From CAVWQV01 sp963757115 (GTDB lineage: Bacteria > Pseudomonadota > Alphaproteobacteria > Acetobacterales > Acetobacteraceae), in assembly GCA_963757115.1 (NCBI GenBank), contig CAVWQV010000016.1:62001-126000 (forward strand): a stretch of DNA of 64,000 nucleotides, written 5' to 3'. The position numbers and the translations under genes are program-made. The notes beneath the pieces were generated by a model that saw only the letters and a program-made list of their open reading frames with translations, was not told where the DNA came from and did no database searches. Positions 49,130-57,860 of this stretch are shown here, one piece after another (position 1 is the first letter of the stretch; each line of letters opens with the position of its first letter).

Positions 49130-50191
49130 ATGAGCGTTGAAGCAGCCAAGGCGCCTCCGCGCCGGGTCCGCCCGAAGCGCGCGCGCACCGGCAAGCCTCA
49201 ATCCGCCTTCAGGCCGCTCAGCACCGAGCGCCTGACGCTCCGGCCATTGACGCCCGGCGATGCCGAACTGCTGCACCGGTTGGTCAATGACTGGGAGGTG
49301 ACACGAACGCTGGCGATGGTGCCGTTCCCATATCCCCGCAGCCTGGCCGATGAGTGGATCGCCTCGACTGTCCGGGAACTGGCGGCAGGGGACGCCTACA
49401 ACTTGGCGATCACCGGTCGGGAAGGCGAGCAGGAGACCCTCGTGGGCGTCGTCAGCCTGCGAATGCTGCGCGAAAACCGGAGCGGCGTGCTCGGCTACTG
49501 GGTGGGCCGGCGGTTCTGGGGACACGGCGTGGCGACGGAGGCGGCGGGCAAGATGGCGCGCTGGGGGTTCGCCAATCTCGACCTCGATCGCATCCAAGCG
49601 GAGGTGGCGATCGACAATCCGGCATCCGCCGCGGTTCTCAAACGGATCGGCTTTCGGGAGGTGGGCGAGGGGCGGAAGCACTTTCTCGCGCGCGGCGGCG
49701 AGGTGGATGTGGGGCATTTCGAGGCAACCCGCGACGACCTGTTCGGCGCGCCGGAGGCCGGGCTCGCGCAAACGCCGGACGCGGCGGCGGGCAAGCCGGT
49801 GGTGCTCGTGGCGGCCTGCGCCTTGATCGACGCCGACGGCCGCGTGCTGCTTTCCCGCCGACCGGAAGGCAAGCCGATGGCCGGCCTATGGGAGTTTCCC
49901 GGCGGCAAGCTTGCCGCCGGCGAGACCCCCGAGCAGGCGCTGATTCGCGAGCTCAAGGAGGAACTCGGCATCGACGTCGCGACGGCCTGCCTCGCCCCCT
50001 TCGCCTTCGCTTCGCATCCGTACGAACGGTTTCATCTGCTGATGCCGCTCTATCTTTGCCGGCGGTGGAAAGGTCAGCCTCGGGCGCGGGAGGGCCAGAC
50101 CCTCGCCTGGGTGCGGCCGGAGAAGCTCGCCGACCATGCGATGCCGCCCGCTGACAAGCCGCTGGTGCCGCTGTTGCGGGACTTTATCTGA
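49130..50191 (+). CDS. GNAT acetyltransferase fused to MutT-type Nudix hydrolase
   Basis: 353 residues from ATG 49130 (GTG 49079 also in frame). Domain 1 (residues ~30-195) is a RimJ/RimL-like GNAT: RLTLRPLTPGDAELLHRLVN, YWVGRRFWGHGVATEAAG, AEVAIDNPASAAVLKRIGF. Domain 2 (~215-350) is Nudix: FPGGKLAAGETPEQALIREL-KEELGI is the Nudix box (G-x5-E-x7-REVxEELGI) with the catalytic Glu residues. One protein thus pairs an N-acetyltransferase with a nucleoside-triphosphate hydrolase. The Nudix part resembles MutT/8-oxo-dGTP diphosphatases. No break is seen between the domains. Confidence 0.93.
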   Translation: MSVEAAKAPPRRVRPKRARTGKPQSAFRPLSTERLTLRPLTPGDAELLHRLVNDWEVTRTLAMVPFPYPRSLADEWIASTVRELAAGDAYNLAITGREGEQETLVGVVSLRMLRENRSGVLGYWVGRRFWGHGVATEAAGKMARWGFANLDLDRIQAEVAIDNPASAAVLKRIGFREVGEGRKHFLARGGEVDVGHFEATRDDLFGAPEAGLAQTPDAAAGKPVVLVAACALIDADGRVLLSRRPEGKPMAGLWEFPGGKLAAGETPEQALIRELKEELGIDVATACLAPFAFASHPYERFHLLMPLYLCRRWKGQPRAREGQTLAWVRPEKLADHAMPPADKPLVPLLRDFI

Positions 50192-50204
50192 AAGGAGAGG
50201 GGCG

Positions 50205-50966
50205 ATGAGCGAGCGCAACCCGACCGCCTGCGTCCTGGTGATCGGCAACGAGGTGCTGTCGGGCCGCACCCAGGATCTCAACATCCAGTTCCTGGCGACC
50301 CGGCTGGGCGCGCTAGGCATCCCCGTGCGGGAAGTGCGAGTGATCCCGGACGTCGCGGAGACGATTATCGCGACCGTGAACGAGGTCCGCGCCAAGTTCG
50401 ATCACGTGTTCACCACGGGCGGCATCGGGCCGACGCACGACGATATCACCAGTGAGTGCGTGGCACGGGCCTTCGGGGTTCCGTGGGAGCCGCATCCGGA
50501 AGCATGGCAGCGGATGGAGGCGAGCTACCGACCGGGCGAGTTCAACGCCGCGCGGCAACGCATGGCGACCATGCCGCGCGGGGCGCGGCTGATCAACAAC
50601 GAGCTGTCAGTCGCACCGGGCTTTACCATCGGCAACGTCCACGTGCTTGCGGGGGTGCCGCAGGTCATGCGGGCCATGTTCGAGTGGCTTGCACCCTCGC
50701 TCAAGGGAGGCGCGCCGGTTACGTCTCGCGCCGTCCACGTGACCGGGCTGGCCGAGGGCACAATCGCGGCCGGGCTCGAAGCCATCCAGTTGCGCTATCC
50801 CACACTCGATCTCGGCAGCTACCCGTACTACCGACCGGGTGCCAGCGGGGTGGCCATCGTGGCGAAAGGGACGGACCCGGCGATGGCCGAGGCTGCCGTC
50901 CGGGACGTGTCGGGGTTGATCGAAACGCTCGGGTTCGTTGCGATACCGGGAGAGCCGGAAGCGTGA
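50205..50966 (+). CDS. CinA/MoaB-like molybdopterin-binding domain protein
   Basis: 253 residues, CinA N-terminal domain without the C-terminal deamidase. Features: VLVIGNEVLSGRTQDLNIQF at the start, FTTGGIGPTHDDITSECVAR (the MPT-binding block), NNELSVAPGFTIGNVHVLAG-VPQVMRAMFEW. Such single-domain proteins are annotated competence/damage-inducible A or MoaB-like; the real role is unsettled. ATG 50205 has AAAGGAGAGG upstream. Follows the GNAT-Nudix gene by 13 bases, so in the same operon. Confidence 0.88.
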   Translation: MSERNPTACVLVIGNEVLSGRTQDLNIQFLATRLGALGIPVREVRVIPDVAETIIATVNEVRAKFDHVFTTGGIGPTHDDITSECVARAFGVPWEPHPEAWQRMEASYRPGEFNAARQRMATMPRGARLINNELSVAPGFTIGNVHVLAGVPQVMRAMFEWLAPSLKGGAPVTSRAVHVTGLAEGTIAAGLEAIQLRYPTLDLGSYPYYRPGASGVAIVAKGTDPAMAEAAVRDVSGLIETLGFVAIPGEPEA

Positions 50967-50967
50967 A

Positions 50968-51933
50968 CTATGGGCGGATCAAGCGCGCCAGCCGCACGGC
51001 CGTGTGGCCGCGGCTCGGGCGCAAGCTCGGCATCACCAGAAGGCAGTCGTCGTGCGGCGTGCGTATCTCGGCCGCCCCGTCGAGCGCAATAAGGGTGTTC
51101 CGTTCCCGGATCACCTGCCCGCCACGGAACGGTTGGACGAACGCGAACTGGGCGGTGGTCGCCGTCACCACCTCCGTCACGGCGGCGAAGCGGCGCCCCC
51201 GCCGTTGCTGGTCTGCGTTGGCGGCCGGGCGTGCCGGGTCCATGCCGAGATAGCGCAACAGCCCGGTGACGCTCGCCATCGCCGTTTCCACCGTGTCCGG
51301 TTCCCAATGCTGGCCGGCCTCCACCAGCACGGCGGCGGCGCTGCTGTCCGGATTGACGAACCGGTCATAATCGATGATCCGTCTGCCGCTGGCGTGGCCT
51401 TCATCGGCGACCACCAACTCGGGGCTGTTCATGCCGAACGCGAGCCGCCGCCCCTTGTCGGACCCGCCGCTCAAGATCAGCGGGTCGCTGGGCCACAGCA
51501 TCGAGTGGATGTCGACCAGGACGGCCACGCTGTCGAGCAACGGGCGGATCGCGCGGGCACGGTCGAGTTCGACGGAGCGCCGCGATCCGTCCAACAAGTC
51601 CCGGCTCCAGACCCGGTTCATGTCTTCGTCGACGAAGCGCGACAGCGTCGGCTGCCGTGGATCGAATTGCCCGAAGGCGGCGAGATTGACAAAGCCCATC
51701 GTCAATCGCCCGCACAGCGGGCGGATGCCCCGTTGCAGCAGCGCATCGAGGACGATCGCCCCGGCGATTTCGTTGCCGTGGGTGAGTGCCAGGAGAAGAA
51801 CGTGCGGACCGGAAACGCCGCTGTCGCAGGTCGTGAAGCCGGCGATACCCGTGTTGCCCGCAAGCCAGGGCGCCAGATCGGGCGCGGCGATCCGAACCTC
51901 GAAGTGCGGCATGGGAGATTGCGCGATCGGCAT
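50968..51933 (-). CDS. Succinylglutamate desuccinylase/aspartoacylase (AstE/AspA) family deacylase
   Basis: About 321 residues from ATG 51933; ATG 51912 (MPHFEVRI) is another option. Zinc ligands HGNE in LLLALTHGNEIAGAIV (around residue 55) and His in LVDIHSMLWPSDPL (~150); Glu/Arg region DEDMNRVWSRDLL. The family releases acyl or aspartate groups from amides; substrates include N-acyl amino acids or polymer-linked groups. It is divergent from the glycosyltransferase cluster with only 92 bases between, and convergent with the CinA-like gene. A link to glycan modification is plausible but inferential. Confidence 0.85.
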   Translation of the reverse strand: MPIAQSPMPHFEVRIAAPDLAPWLAGNTGIAGFTTCDSGVSGPHVLLLALTHGNEIAGAIVLDALLQRGIRPLCGRLTMGFVNLAAFGQFDPRQPTLSRFVDEDMNRVWSRDLLDGSRRSVELDRARAIRPLLDSVAVLVDIHSMLWPSDPLILSGGSDKGRRLAFGMNSPELVVADEGHASGRRIIDYDRFVNPDSSAAAVLVEAGQHWEPDTVETAMASVTGLLRYLGMDPARPAANADQQRRGRRFAAVTEVVTATTAQFAFVQPFRGGQVIRERNTLIALDGAAEIRTPHDDCLLVMPSLRPSRGHTAVRLARLIRP

Positions 51934-52025
51934 ACCCGTCACAAATGCCACTCTATCCTGACATCGCGGGCCGGTGAAAGCGAGCCGGCGAAGGCGACCA
52001 CGCCGCGCGCGGCAACGTCCCACAA

Positions 52026-53315
52026 GTGCCGTATACGTTCGGCTGGGGCGAATGGATGCAGCGACCGAGCCGTGCTGTAACGCCGCACATGATGGCCCCC
52101 GAGCCAACGCCGGCGCTTCGCCCGTGGCACCGCCTTTGGCGGGCGTTTCCCCAACACGGCCGGCGACGGCTCCTGGTGAACGCGACCGCGTTGCTCGCGC
52201 CACGGCCGGACCGGGTGCCGCCGCCGGCGGCCCTCGGCGTCGCCGTAGGCGGCGAGTTGTCCCGCTCGTCGGGACTAGGCGAGGTCGCGCGCCTGATGCT
52301 GGCGGGTCTCGACCAGCTCGCAGTGCCACGCTGGGCGCTCGACGTCGGGACGGCCATCACCAGTGGCGAGCCCCGGCCCGCAATTCCTCCACGTGGCGCG
52401 CCGATGCTGCTCCATGTCAACGCGCCTTACCTGCCGCTCGCCTTGCTGCGATTGCCGCGGGGCACGCTGCGCGGGCGCCGGCTGATCGGCTACTGGGCCT
52501 GGGAGCTGCCCAGCCTGCCGCCGGAATGGCGGGCCGGGTCGCCGTTCGTTCACGAGGTCTGGACGCTGTCGGCCTTTACCGCCGCCGCGTTGGAGGGTTT
52601 GTTGCCTGGCCGGGTACGGGTCGTGACACCGCCGGTCGCCGCCGCCCCGCCTCGCCCCGCCCCGCTCGATCGCGCGGCCTTCGGACTTCCGGGAACAGCG
52701 ATCGTCGTGCTCGTCTCGTTCAGTCTCGCTTCGTCCCTGGAACGCAAGAATCCGCTCGGCGCGATCGAGGCATTCCGCTCCGCCTTCGGGACCCGCTCGG
52801 ACCGACTGCTGGTGTTGAAGGTCGGCAGCCCGCACGACTTTCCATCCGACTTCGCACGCGTGCGAAATGCCATTGCGGACGCGCCCAATATTCGGCTGGA
52901 AACCCGTGAGTTTCCGGTGCAAGACAGCCACGCCTTGACGCAATGCGCCGACATCGTGCTTTCGCTGCACCGGAGCGAGGGCTTCGGCCTGGTGCCGGCC
53001 GAGGCGATGCTGCTGGGCAAGCCGGTGGTCGCCACCAACTGGTCGGGCAGCACCGAGTTCATGGACGAGGAGAACAGTGCCCTGGTCGGGTATCGGCTGG
53101 TGCCCGCGCGCGATCCGCGGGGCGTGTTCGAAGCTCCGGGCGCGGTATGGGCGGAACCCGATTGCCGAGAAGCGGCCGCGTGGCTTCGCCTGCTCGCTGA
53201 CGACGCCGGGGCTCGAGCAGAACTTGGGGCGCGGGCGCGCGCGTCCGCCAAGCGTCGGCTCGGGACGGCGTCGCTGGAGCAAGCGCTCCAGGCGATCGGC
53301 ATCCCCGTGCCGTGA
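52026..53315 (+). CDS. Glycosyltransferase family 4-like protein (first)
   Basis: 429 residues from GTG 52026; internal ATGs exist. Acceptor-side N-terminus, then GELSRSSGLGEVARLML; C-terminal donor lobe with FSLASSLERKNPLGAIEAFR, LHRSEGFGLVPAEAMLLGKPVVATNWSG (E-x7-E at EGFGLVPAE). GT4 enzymes transfer sugars from nucleotide donors, usually in the cytoplasm or at the inner membrane. The stop overlaps the second glycosyltransferase start by four bases, so both are translated as a unit. Divergent from the deacylase. Confidence 0.88.
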   Translation: MPYTFGWGEWMQRPSRAVTPHMMAPEPTPALRPWHRLWRAFPQHGRRRLLVNATALLAPRPDRVPPPAALGVAVGGELSRSSGLGEVARLMLAGLDQLAVPRWALDVGTAITSGEPRPAIPPRGAPMLLHVNAPYLPLALLRLPRGTLRGRRLIGYWAWELPSLPPEWRAGSPFVHEVWTLSAFTAAALEGLLPGRVRVVTPPVAAAPPRPAPLDRAAFGLPGTAIVVLVSFSLASSLERKNPLGAIEAFRSAFGTRSDRLLVLKVGSPHDFPSDFARVRNAIADAPNIRLETREFPVQDSHALTQCADIVLSLHRSEGFGLVPAEAMLLGKPVVATNWSGSTEFMDEENSALVGYRLVPARDPRGVFEAPGAVWAEPDCREAAAWLRLLADDAGARAELGARARASAKRRLGTASLEQALQAIGIPVP

Positions 53316-54463
53316 GGATCCTGGTCTGGCAGTGGGGCCGGCGCGGGGCTGGCCCGCGAGTTGCCGTCAATCTGGCCGAGGGTCTACGGCAGGTGGGCGG
53401 GGTCCGGGTGGTGCTGTCGCTCTCGACCGGAGCGGAGATCCTGCGTGCTGCCGCACCGCCCCATTGCGACTTGCCGGTCGGGACCTACGAGAGCGCTGGC
53501 GGCTTCCTATTCCGGCTGGCGCGGTGGCCGGCCTTGACCGAGCCGTTGGCCCGGCGGCTGCGGCGCCTGGAGGTGGACGCGGCGATCTGCGCCATGCCGG
53601 CACCGCTTGATCTCGTCATGATGGGTGCGCTCCGCCGTGCGCGCATTCCCGCGGTGGTGGTCATCCATGACGCGGACACCCACCCGGGCGACGGACGGCC
53701 GTTCCAGATGGCTTTGCAGCGAAGGCAAGCGCGCCGGGCGGACGCGTTGGTCGCGCTCACCGGGCACGTCGCCGACCGCCTACGCCAGCAGGGGTTGCTG
53801 CAAACCGAGGGAGGGGTCAAGCCGCTGTTCAGGGCGTCGCTCCCGCCGCTCGTGTTCGGCGCGCGGCCGCCGTCTCCCGGCCGTCATGGCGGGGTACCAC
53901 GCCTGCTGTCGTTCGGACGCCTGCTTCCCTACAAGGGACTCGACCTGCTCGCCGACGCGATCAGCCTGCTCGGTCCGGTCGTTCCGTTCACCTTGCGCGT
54001 GGTCGGTTGCGGTCCGGAAAGTTCGACCTTGGACCGCCTGCGGTCGCTTCCAGGCGTGTCGGTCGAGAACCGATGGGTCCCCGAGGACGAGATCGGCGAT
54101 CTGCTTGCCTGGGCGGATGCCGTGGTACTGTCCCACACGGAAGCGAGCCAGAGCGGGGTCGCTGCCGCCGCCATCGCCGTACGCCGATTAGTGGTCTCGA
54201 CGCGGGTGGGCGGCTTGGCGGAGCAACTCGGCGGCGAGCGGTTGGCGCGCCTTTGCGAGCCGAATGCGGCCAGCCTCGCCGAAGCACTCCGGTCGCTGCT
54301 GGTATCACTTCCTGTCGCAGAGCCGGCGACTTGCGATCCGCGGTCGGCATGGCGCGACGTCGCCGAAGAGTTGATCCAGCAGATCGAGCAAAGCTTGCTG
54401 GGACGCTCTGTCCGCGTGGACGCGCTCGCCGCAAGCCCCGCCCTAACTCCGGTCGAGAATTGA
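53312..54463 (+). CDS. Glycosyltransferase family 4-like protein (second), degenerate EX7E motif
   Basis: 383 residues starting RILVWQWGRRGAGPRVAVNL. It shows AICAMPAPLDLVMMGALRRA and VVVIHDADTHPGDGRPFQMA on the acceptor side, and FGRLLPYKGLDLLADAISLL then WVPEDEIGDLLAWADAVVLS on the donor side. The family motif E-x7-E should follow; here it is TEASQSGVAAAAIA, with the second Glu replaced by Ala. It may use a different sugar or be a partner of the first transferase. GTG start overlaps the previous stop (GTGA). No signal peptide. Confidence 0.86.
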   Translation: MRILVWQWGRRGAGPRVAVNLAEGLRQVGGVRVVLSLSTGAEILRAAAPPHCDLPVGTYESAGGFLFRLARWPALTEPLARRLRRLEVDAAICAMPAPLDLVMMGALRRARIPAVVVIHDADTHPGDGRPFQMALQRRQARRADALVALTGHVADRLRQQGLLQTEGGVKPLFRASLPPLVFGARPPSPGRHGGVPRLLSFGRLLPYKGLDLLADAISLLGPVVPFTLRVVGCGPESSTLDRLRSLPGVSVENRWVPEDEIGDLLAWADAVVLSHTEASQSGVAAAAIAVRRLVVSTRVGGLAEQLGGERLARLCEPNAASLAEALRSLLVSLPVAEPATCDPRSAWRDVAEELIQQIEQSLLGRSVRVDALAASPALTPVEN

Positions 54464-54491
54464 CGGACGCGCATCTCGCGCCGACAACCCC

Positions 54492-55415
54492 GTGGTGACT
54501 TCGTGGATTCTGAGCGAGGGGTATGCCGGGCTGCAAGCGCAGGCGATGGGCTTGGCCGAGGCGGCCGGTTTGGCACCAGGGCGGCAGATTCTGGTTCCTC
54601 GCGCGCCCTGGCGCCTGTTCCCCGCCGCCTGGTGGCCAGCGCCGCTTGCGGCCGTCCGCCTGCCGCGCCCGTGGCCGGAGCTCGCCATCGGTTGCGGCGG
54701 GGTGGCTGCCGCGGTGGGTGCCGCCCTGCGGCGCCGGGGCCGGACCGTGGTGCAGGTGCAGAATCCTCGGATGGACCCGGCTCGGTTCGACCTCGTGGTG
54801 GTCAACCGGCATGACGAGCTGACCGGCCCGAACGTCGTCGTCACCAGGACGGCGCTGCACCGGGCGACGCCTGAACGGCTTGCCGCGGCCAAGGTGGCGT
54901 GGGAACCGCGCTTCGCCCATCTTCCCCGGCCGCTGGTCGCCGTGCTGGTGGGCGGAACCAACGGGCGGTTCCGGCTTGATGGCCCCGCCGGATCGGCGCT
55001 TGGCGCCGGTCTCGGGACGATGATGCGCCGTGACCGGGTGGGCGTGGCTCTTACGCCGTCGCGGCGGACCGACCCGGCTGTGGTCGAAGCGCTCCGTGAC
55101 ACGCTGACGCCGCTGGGCGCCTACGTTTGGGACGGCAACGGCGACAATCCATATTTCGGCCTGCTCGGGTGCGCGGACGCGATCGTGGTCACCACCGATA
55201 GCATTTCGATGATCTCGGAAGCGGTCGCGACGCGGGCACCTGTGCTCCTTGCGGCTTTGCCCGGCCGAAGTCGTCGCATCGGCCTGTTCACGTCGGGGCT
55301 GATCGCCGATGGGCGGGTTCGCCCCTTTGCCGGCCGATACGAGGATTGGCCCGTCGAGCCGCTCGACGACACGCCGGAGGCCGCTGCGGAGATGCGCCGG
55401 CGCCTCGGCTTCTAG
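54492..55415 (+). CDS. ELM1/DUF1022 family protein
   Basis: 307 residues. GYAGLQAQAMGLAEAAGL at the N-terminus and the core VAVLVGGTNGRFRLD, VALTPSRRTDPAVVEAL, DNPYFGLLGCADAIVVTTDS and MISEAVATRAPVLLAALPGR match the mitochondrial-fission ELM1-like family of alphaproteobacteria, which looks like a glycosyltransferase-B fold. Two GTG starts are close (54492 and 54495). The placement 28 bases after the second GT and 13 before the unknown protein suggests one operon. Function in bacteria unknown. Confidence 0.88.
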   Translation: MVTSWILSEGYAGLQAQAMGLAEAAGLAPGRQILVPRAPWRLFPAAWWPAPLAAVRLPRPWPELAIGCGGVAAAVGAALRRRGRTVVQVQNPRMDPARFDLVVVNRHDELTGPNVVVTRTALHRATPERLAAAKVAWEPRFAHLPRPLVAVLVGGTNGRFRLDGPAGSALGAGLGTMMRRDRVGVALTPSRRTDPAVVEALRDTLTPLGAYVWDGNGDNPYFGLLGCADAIVVTTDSISMISEAVATRAPVLLAALPGRSRRIGLFTSGLIADGRVRPFAGRYEDWPVEPLDDTPEAAAEMRRRLGF

Positions 55416-55428
55416 CACCGGGACAGCG

Positions 55429-57315
55429 ATGCTGCAGATACAAACCTTCGACCAGCAGGCCGGCGGCAACGTGCTCTACAAGGCGCTGAGCCATCCGCTC
55501 GCCGCGGCGGGGCTCGACCGGCTGTTCGCCCGGCTCCGCGAGGCGGGCTCGTATGCCCTCTACGATCCCGACGGGTTGGCCGAGCCGCTGTTCGCGCTCT
55601 ATCCGGACGCGCCGCGGCCCCGCGGCGTCTACGTTCACGACGTACTGGCGGTGGGTTGCCCCCGGGCCGGACTGCCCGCGCTACCTCTGACTGCCCTCAA
55701 GCGCGCTGGCGAGACCACAGTGCTGGTGGCCGCGTTCGATGCGGCGCGGGTCGTGGCGCGGATCGCGAGCTTGCTGCCGGAGGGCGCCGTCAGCGTTACG
55801 CTGGACGAGGCGCGGTTGCCGGCGTTCATGCTGACCAATCCGCGGCGCTATCTCGACCGGCTGAACTTCGCCACCAACTTCGTGTTCTTCCGCGACGAGG
55901 GCGGGCTCTCGACCCGGCTCGCCACCGCCAACTACTGGGCTGGCTACGGTGCCGAGGCAGTGAGGTTCTGGCTCCGGCTGTTCGACCGGTCGGGGGTGAC
56001 GCTCGCGGATTGGGAGGAACCTGCACCTTCGGGGCCCGGCAGCATCGTGATCGATAGCCGCGACGTACGCTCCCGCTTCGGGCTGCCTCCTTTCACCGGC
56101 CAGATCTTCCTCCATGCCATCGGGGTGGCCGGGCATGACGTGGTGAAATATGCCCTGGACACCTACGCCGCCGAGAACGGCGCCAGCCTGTCCTGCACGC
56201 ACGATGCGAACGCCTGGCCTTCGGACCGCTACGCCGGGTTGCCGGCGCCCCGGGCCGATGAGCAGGTTATCCTATGGGTTCAGAATAGCCACGCGACGCC
56301 GATCCCGCCCGGGGCGCTTGCGCTCGACCGGATGGGTGCCGGGCGCCCGGTGCCGGTCTCCGAGCCCGTCCCTCCGTTCGCGACGTTGCCGGTGAACGTG
56401 TCCGATCTGCTGCCGAATCTCCGCTGGCCGGCGCAGGTCGAAGTGCTGGCGGGTCGCCACATGGTCCGCCCTCGCTACGAGGTCTCGCGAGGCGAGCGCA
56501 CGCGGATCGCGCATGTCAACGTCGAGCGAGCGGATTTAAGGCCGGACCCGGCGATCCCGGGCCTGCCGCCCGGACTGGGACGCGGCTACCTCCTGCCGTT
56601 TCCCGTACTTGACCGCGGCCGGTTCTGCACGATCGTCCAGCCGACGCCGATGGCGGAGACGCAGGAAACCTTGCCGCTCCGCCTCGACGTGTTCGACGAA
56701 CGCGGTGTGCGCGTGGCGGAAAAGTTCCTGGGCTGCCTGCCCCGCGCGCACGATGTCGCGGTCGAGTTCGACAATTTGCCCGGCGTGGGATGCGGCCATG
56801 CCGAGCTGGTTTACGACTTCCGCGAGGGCGGCTCGGCGGATGGCTGGATGCACGCGCTGGTTCGCTACGAGGACCGCCGATCGGGTCATGCGGCGGAGAC
56901 GAGCTTCGGGGCGCACATCTTCAACACCCCCATGACTTACAAGGACGAGCCGCAATCCTATTCCGGCCCGCCGCCCGGACTGTCCACGCGCTTGTTCCTG
57001 CGCCTCGGGGAGGGCCGGCGCCGCGCTTTCGCCGTCCTGATCTATCCGGCTTCCGCGCCGTGGCTCGCCTCGTCGAGCACGGCCTTGCTGCTGCATGACG
57101 GTGAGGGGCAAGTCGTAGCCGAGGCTTCGCTCGCAATTGCCTGTTCGGGGTCGGCGACGGTGTGGCCCGACCAGGTGTTCCATGCGGCGGATTTGGCGCG
57201 GGCCGGCGCGCGGGGCTATCTGCTGATCCGCGACGCGACGTGCCGGCTATTCGGCTATCACGGCCTGATGGACGACGCCGGCGGTTTCTCGCTCGACCAC
57301 ATGTTCGGGTTCTGA
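55429..57315 (+). CDS. Unknown 628-residue protein linked to glycosyltransferases
   Basis: No family that I can name. ATG 55429, no signal peptide and no clear membrane helix. Features: FDQQAGGNVLYKALSHPLAA at the start, RPRGVYVHDVLAVG, YLDRLNFATNFVFFRDEGG, VNVSDLLPNLRWPAQVEVLA, GYLLPFPVLDRGRFCTIVQP, HAELVYDFREGGSADGWMHA and the end GGFSLDHMFGF. It looks globular and beta-rich with many aromatic residues, perhaps a carbohydrate-modifying or binding enzyme. Last gene of the cluster. Length and intact frame argue for a real protein. Confidence 0.78.
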   Translation: MLQIQTFDQQAGGNVLYKALSHPLAAAGLDRLFARLREAGSYALYDPDGLAEPLFALYPDAPRPRGVYVHDVLAVGCPRAGLPALPLTALKRAGETTVLVAAFDAARVVARIASLLPEGAVSVTLDEARLPAFMLTNPRRYLDRLNFATNFVFFRDEGGLSTRLATANYWAGYGAEAVRFWLRLFDRSGVTLADWEEPAPSGPGSIVIDSRDVRSRFGLPPFTGQIFLHAIGVAGHDVVKYALDTYAAENGASLSCTHDANAWPSDRYAGLPAPRADEQVILWVQNSHATPIPPGALALDRMGAGRPVPVSEPVPPFATLPVNVSDLLPNLRWPAQVEVLAGRHMVRPRYEVSRGERTRIAHVNVERADLRPDPAIPGLPPGLGRGYLLPFPVLDRGRFCTIVQPTPMAETQETLPLRLDVFDERGVRVAEKFLGCLPRAHDVAVEFDNLPGVGCGHAELVYDFREGGSADGWMHALVRYEDRRSGHAAETSFGAHIFNTPMTYKDEPQSYSGPPPGLSTRLFLRLGEGRRRAFAVLIYPASAPWLASSSTALLLHDGEGQVVAEASLAIACSGSATVWPDQVFHAADLARAGARGYLLIRDATCRLFGYHGLMDDAGGFSLDHMFGF

Positions 57316-57388
57316 GTTCCGGCCGAACCTAACTTGCTGTCGGATCAAGCCCGGCAGTGACGCCAGAAATACGCGAGGGCGACCGGGC

Positions 57389-57799
57389 TTACGAGGATGT
57401 CGCCTTCTTCGTGTGCGCCGCGGACGACTTCGACGCATGAAAGCCCGCTGCGTCGGCGTCCTTCTGGCACATGTAGGAACCCTTCTTGGTCTTGCCGTAA
57501 TAGCGCGACTCCGTCGTGTGATAGACCTTGGAACTCGGGTTGGCCCACACCACGGGATCGGCCCCGCATTTCTGCTTGGCTCCGGCCTCGTCGGGCAAGC
57601 CTGCCGGGGCGGTCGCGGCCGTCCCGTGCCGCGCCATGTTCGCCGACGGCGTGGTCATCGGGGCGGGAGCAGGCGTTGTGCTCATTGGCGTCGACGGTCG
57701 TCCGGCGGGAGCCGGCGTGGTCGTCTGTCCCCAGGCAAGGAACGGCGCTGCGAGCAGGGCGGCAAAGAGGCTGGCGGCGGCGAGACGCATTTGTTTCAA
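57389..57799 (-). CDS. Small secreted protein with KCGADPVVW domain
   Basis: 136 residues. Signal peptide ASLFAALLAAPFLAWGQ, a Thr/Pro/Ala-rich low-complexity linker (residues ~25-65), then a small domain: KCGADPVVWANPSSKVYHTTESRYYGKTKKGSYMCQKDADAAGF. Two Cys about 30 apart. I recognise the domain style from short exported proteins in proteobacteria but cannot assign a function. Convergent with the 628-residue gene (73 bases between ends) and followed by the transglutaminase gene on the same strand. Confidence 0.65.
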   Translation of the reverse strand: MKQMRLAAASLFAALLAAPFLAWGQTTTPAPAGRPSTPMSTTPAPAPMTTPSANMARHGTAATAPAGLPDEAGAKQKCGADPVVWANPSSKVYHTTESRYYGKTKKGSYMCQKDADAAGFHASKSSAAHTKKATSS

Positions 57800-57860
57800 A
57801 CTCCCATCGATCAGCTCGCACTATCATACGAACCGCTGGCGCACCAGTCCGCCCGCCCGC

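Noticed and set aside
53988..55469. A 493-codon minus-strand open frame
   Set aside because: It covers the glycosyltransferase and ELM1 genes antisense; those match families, this does not.
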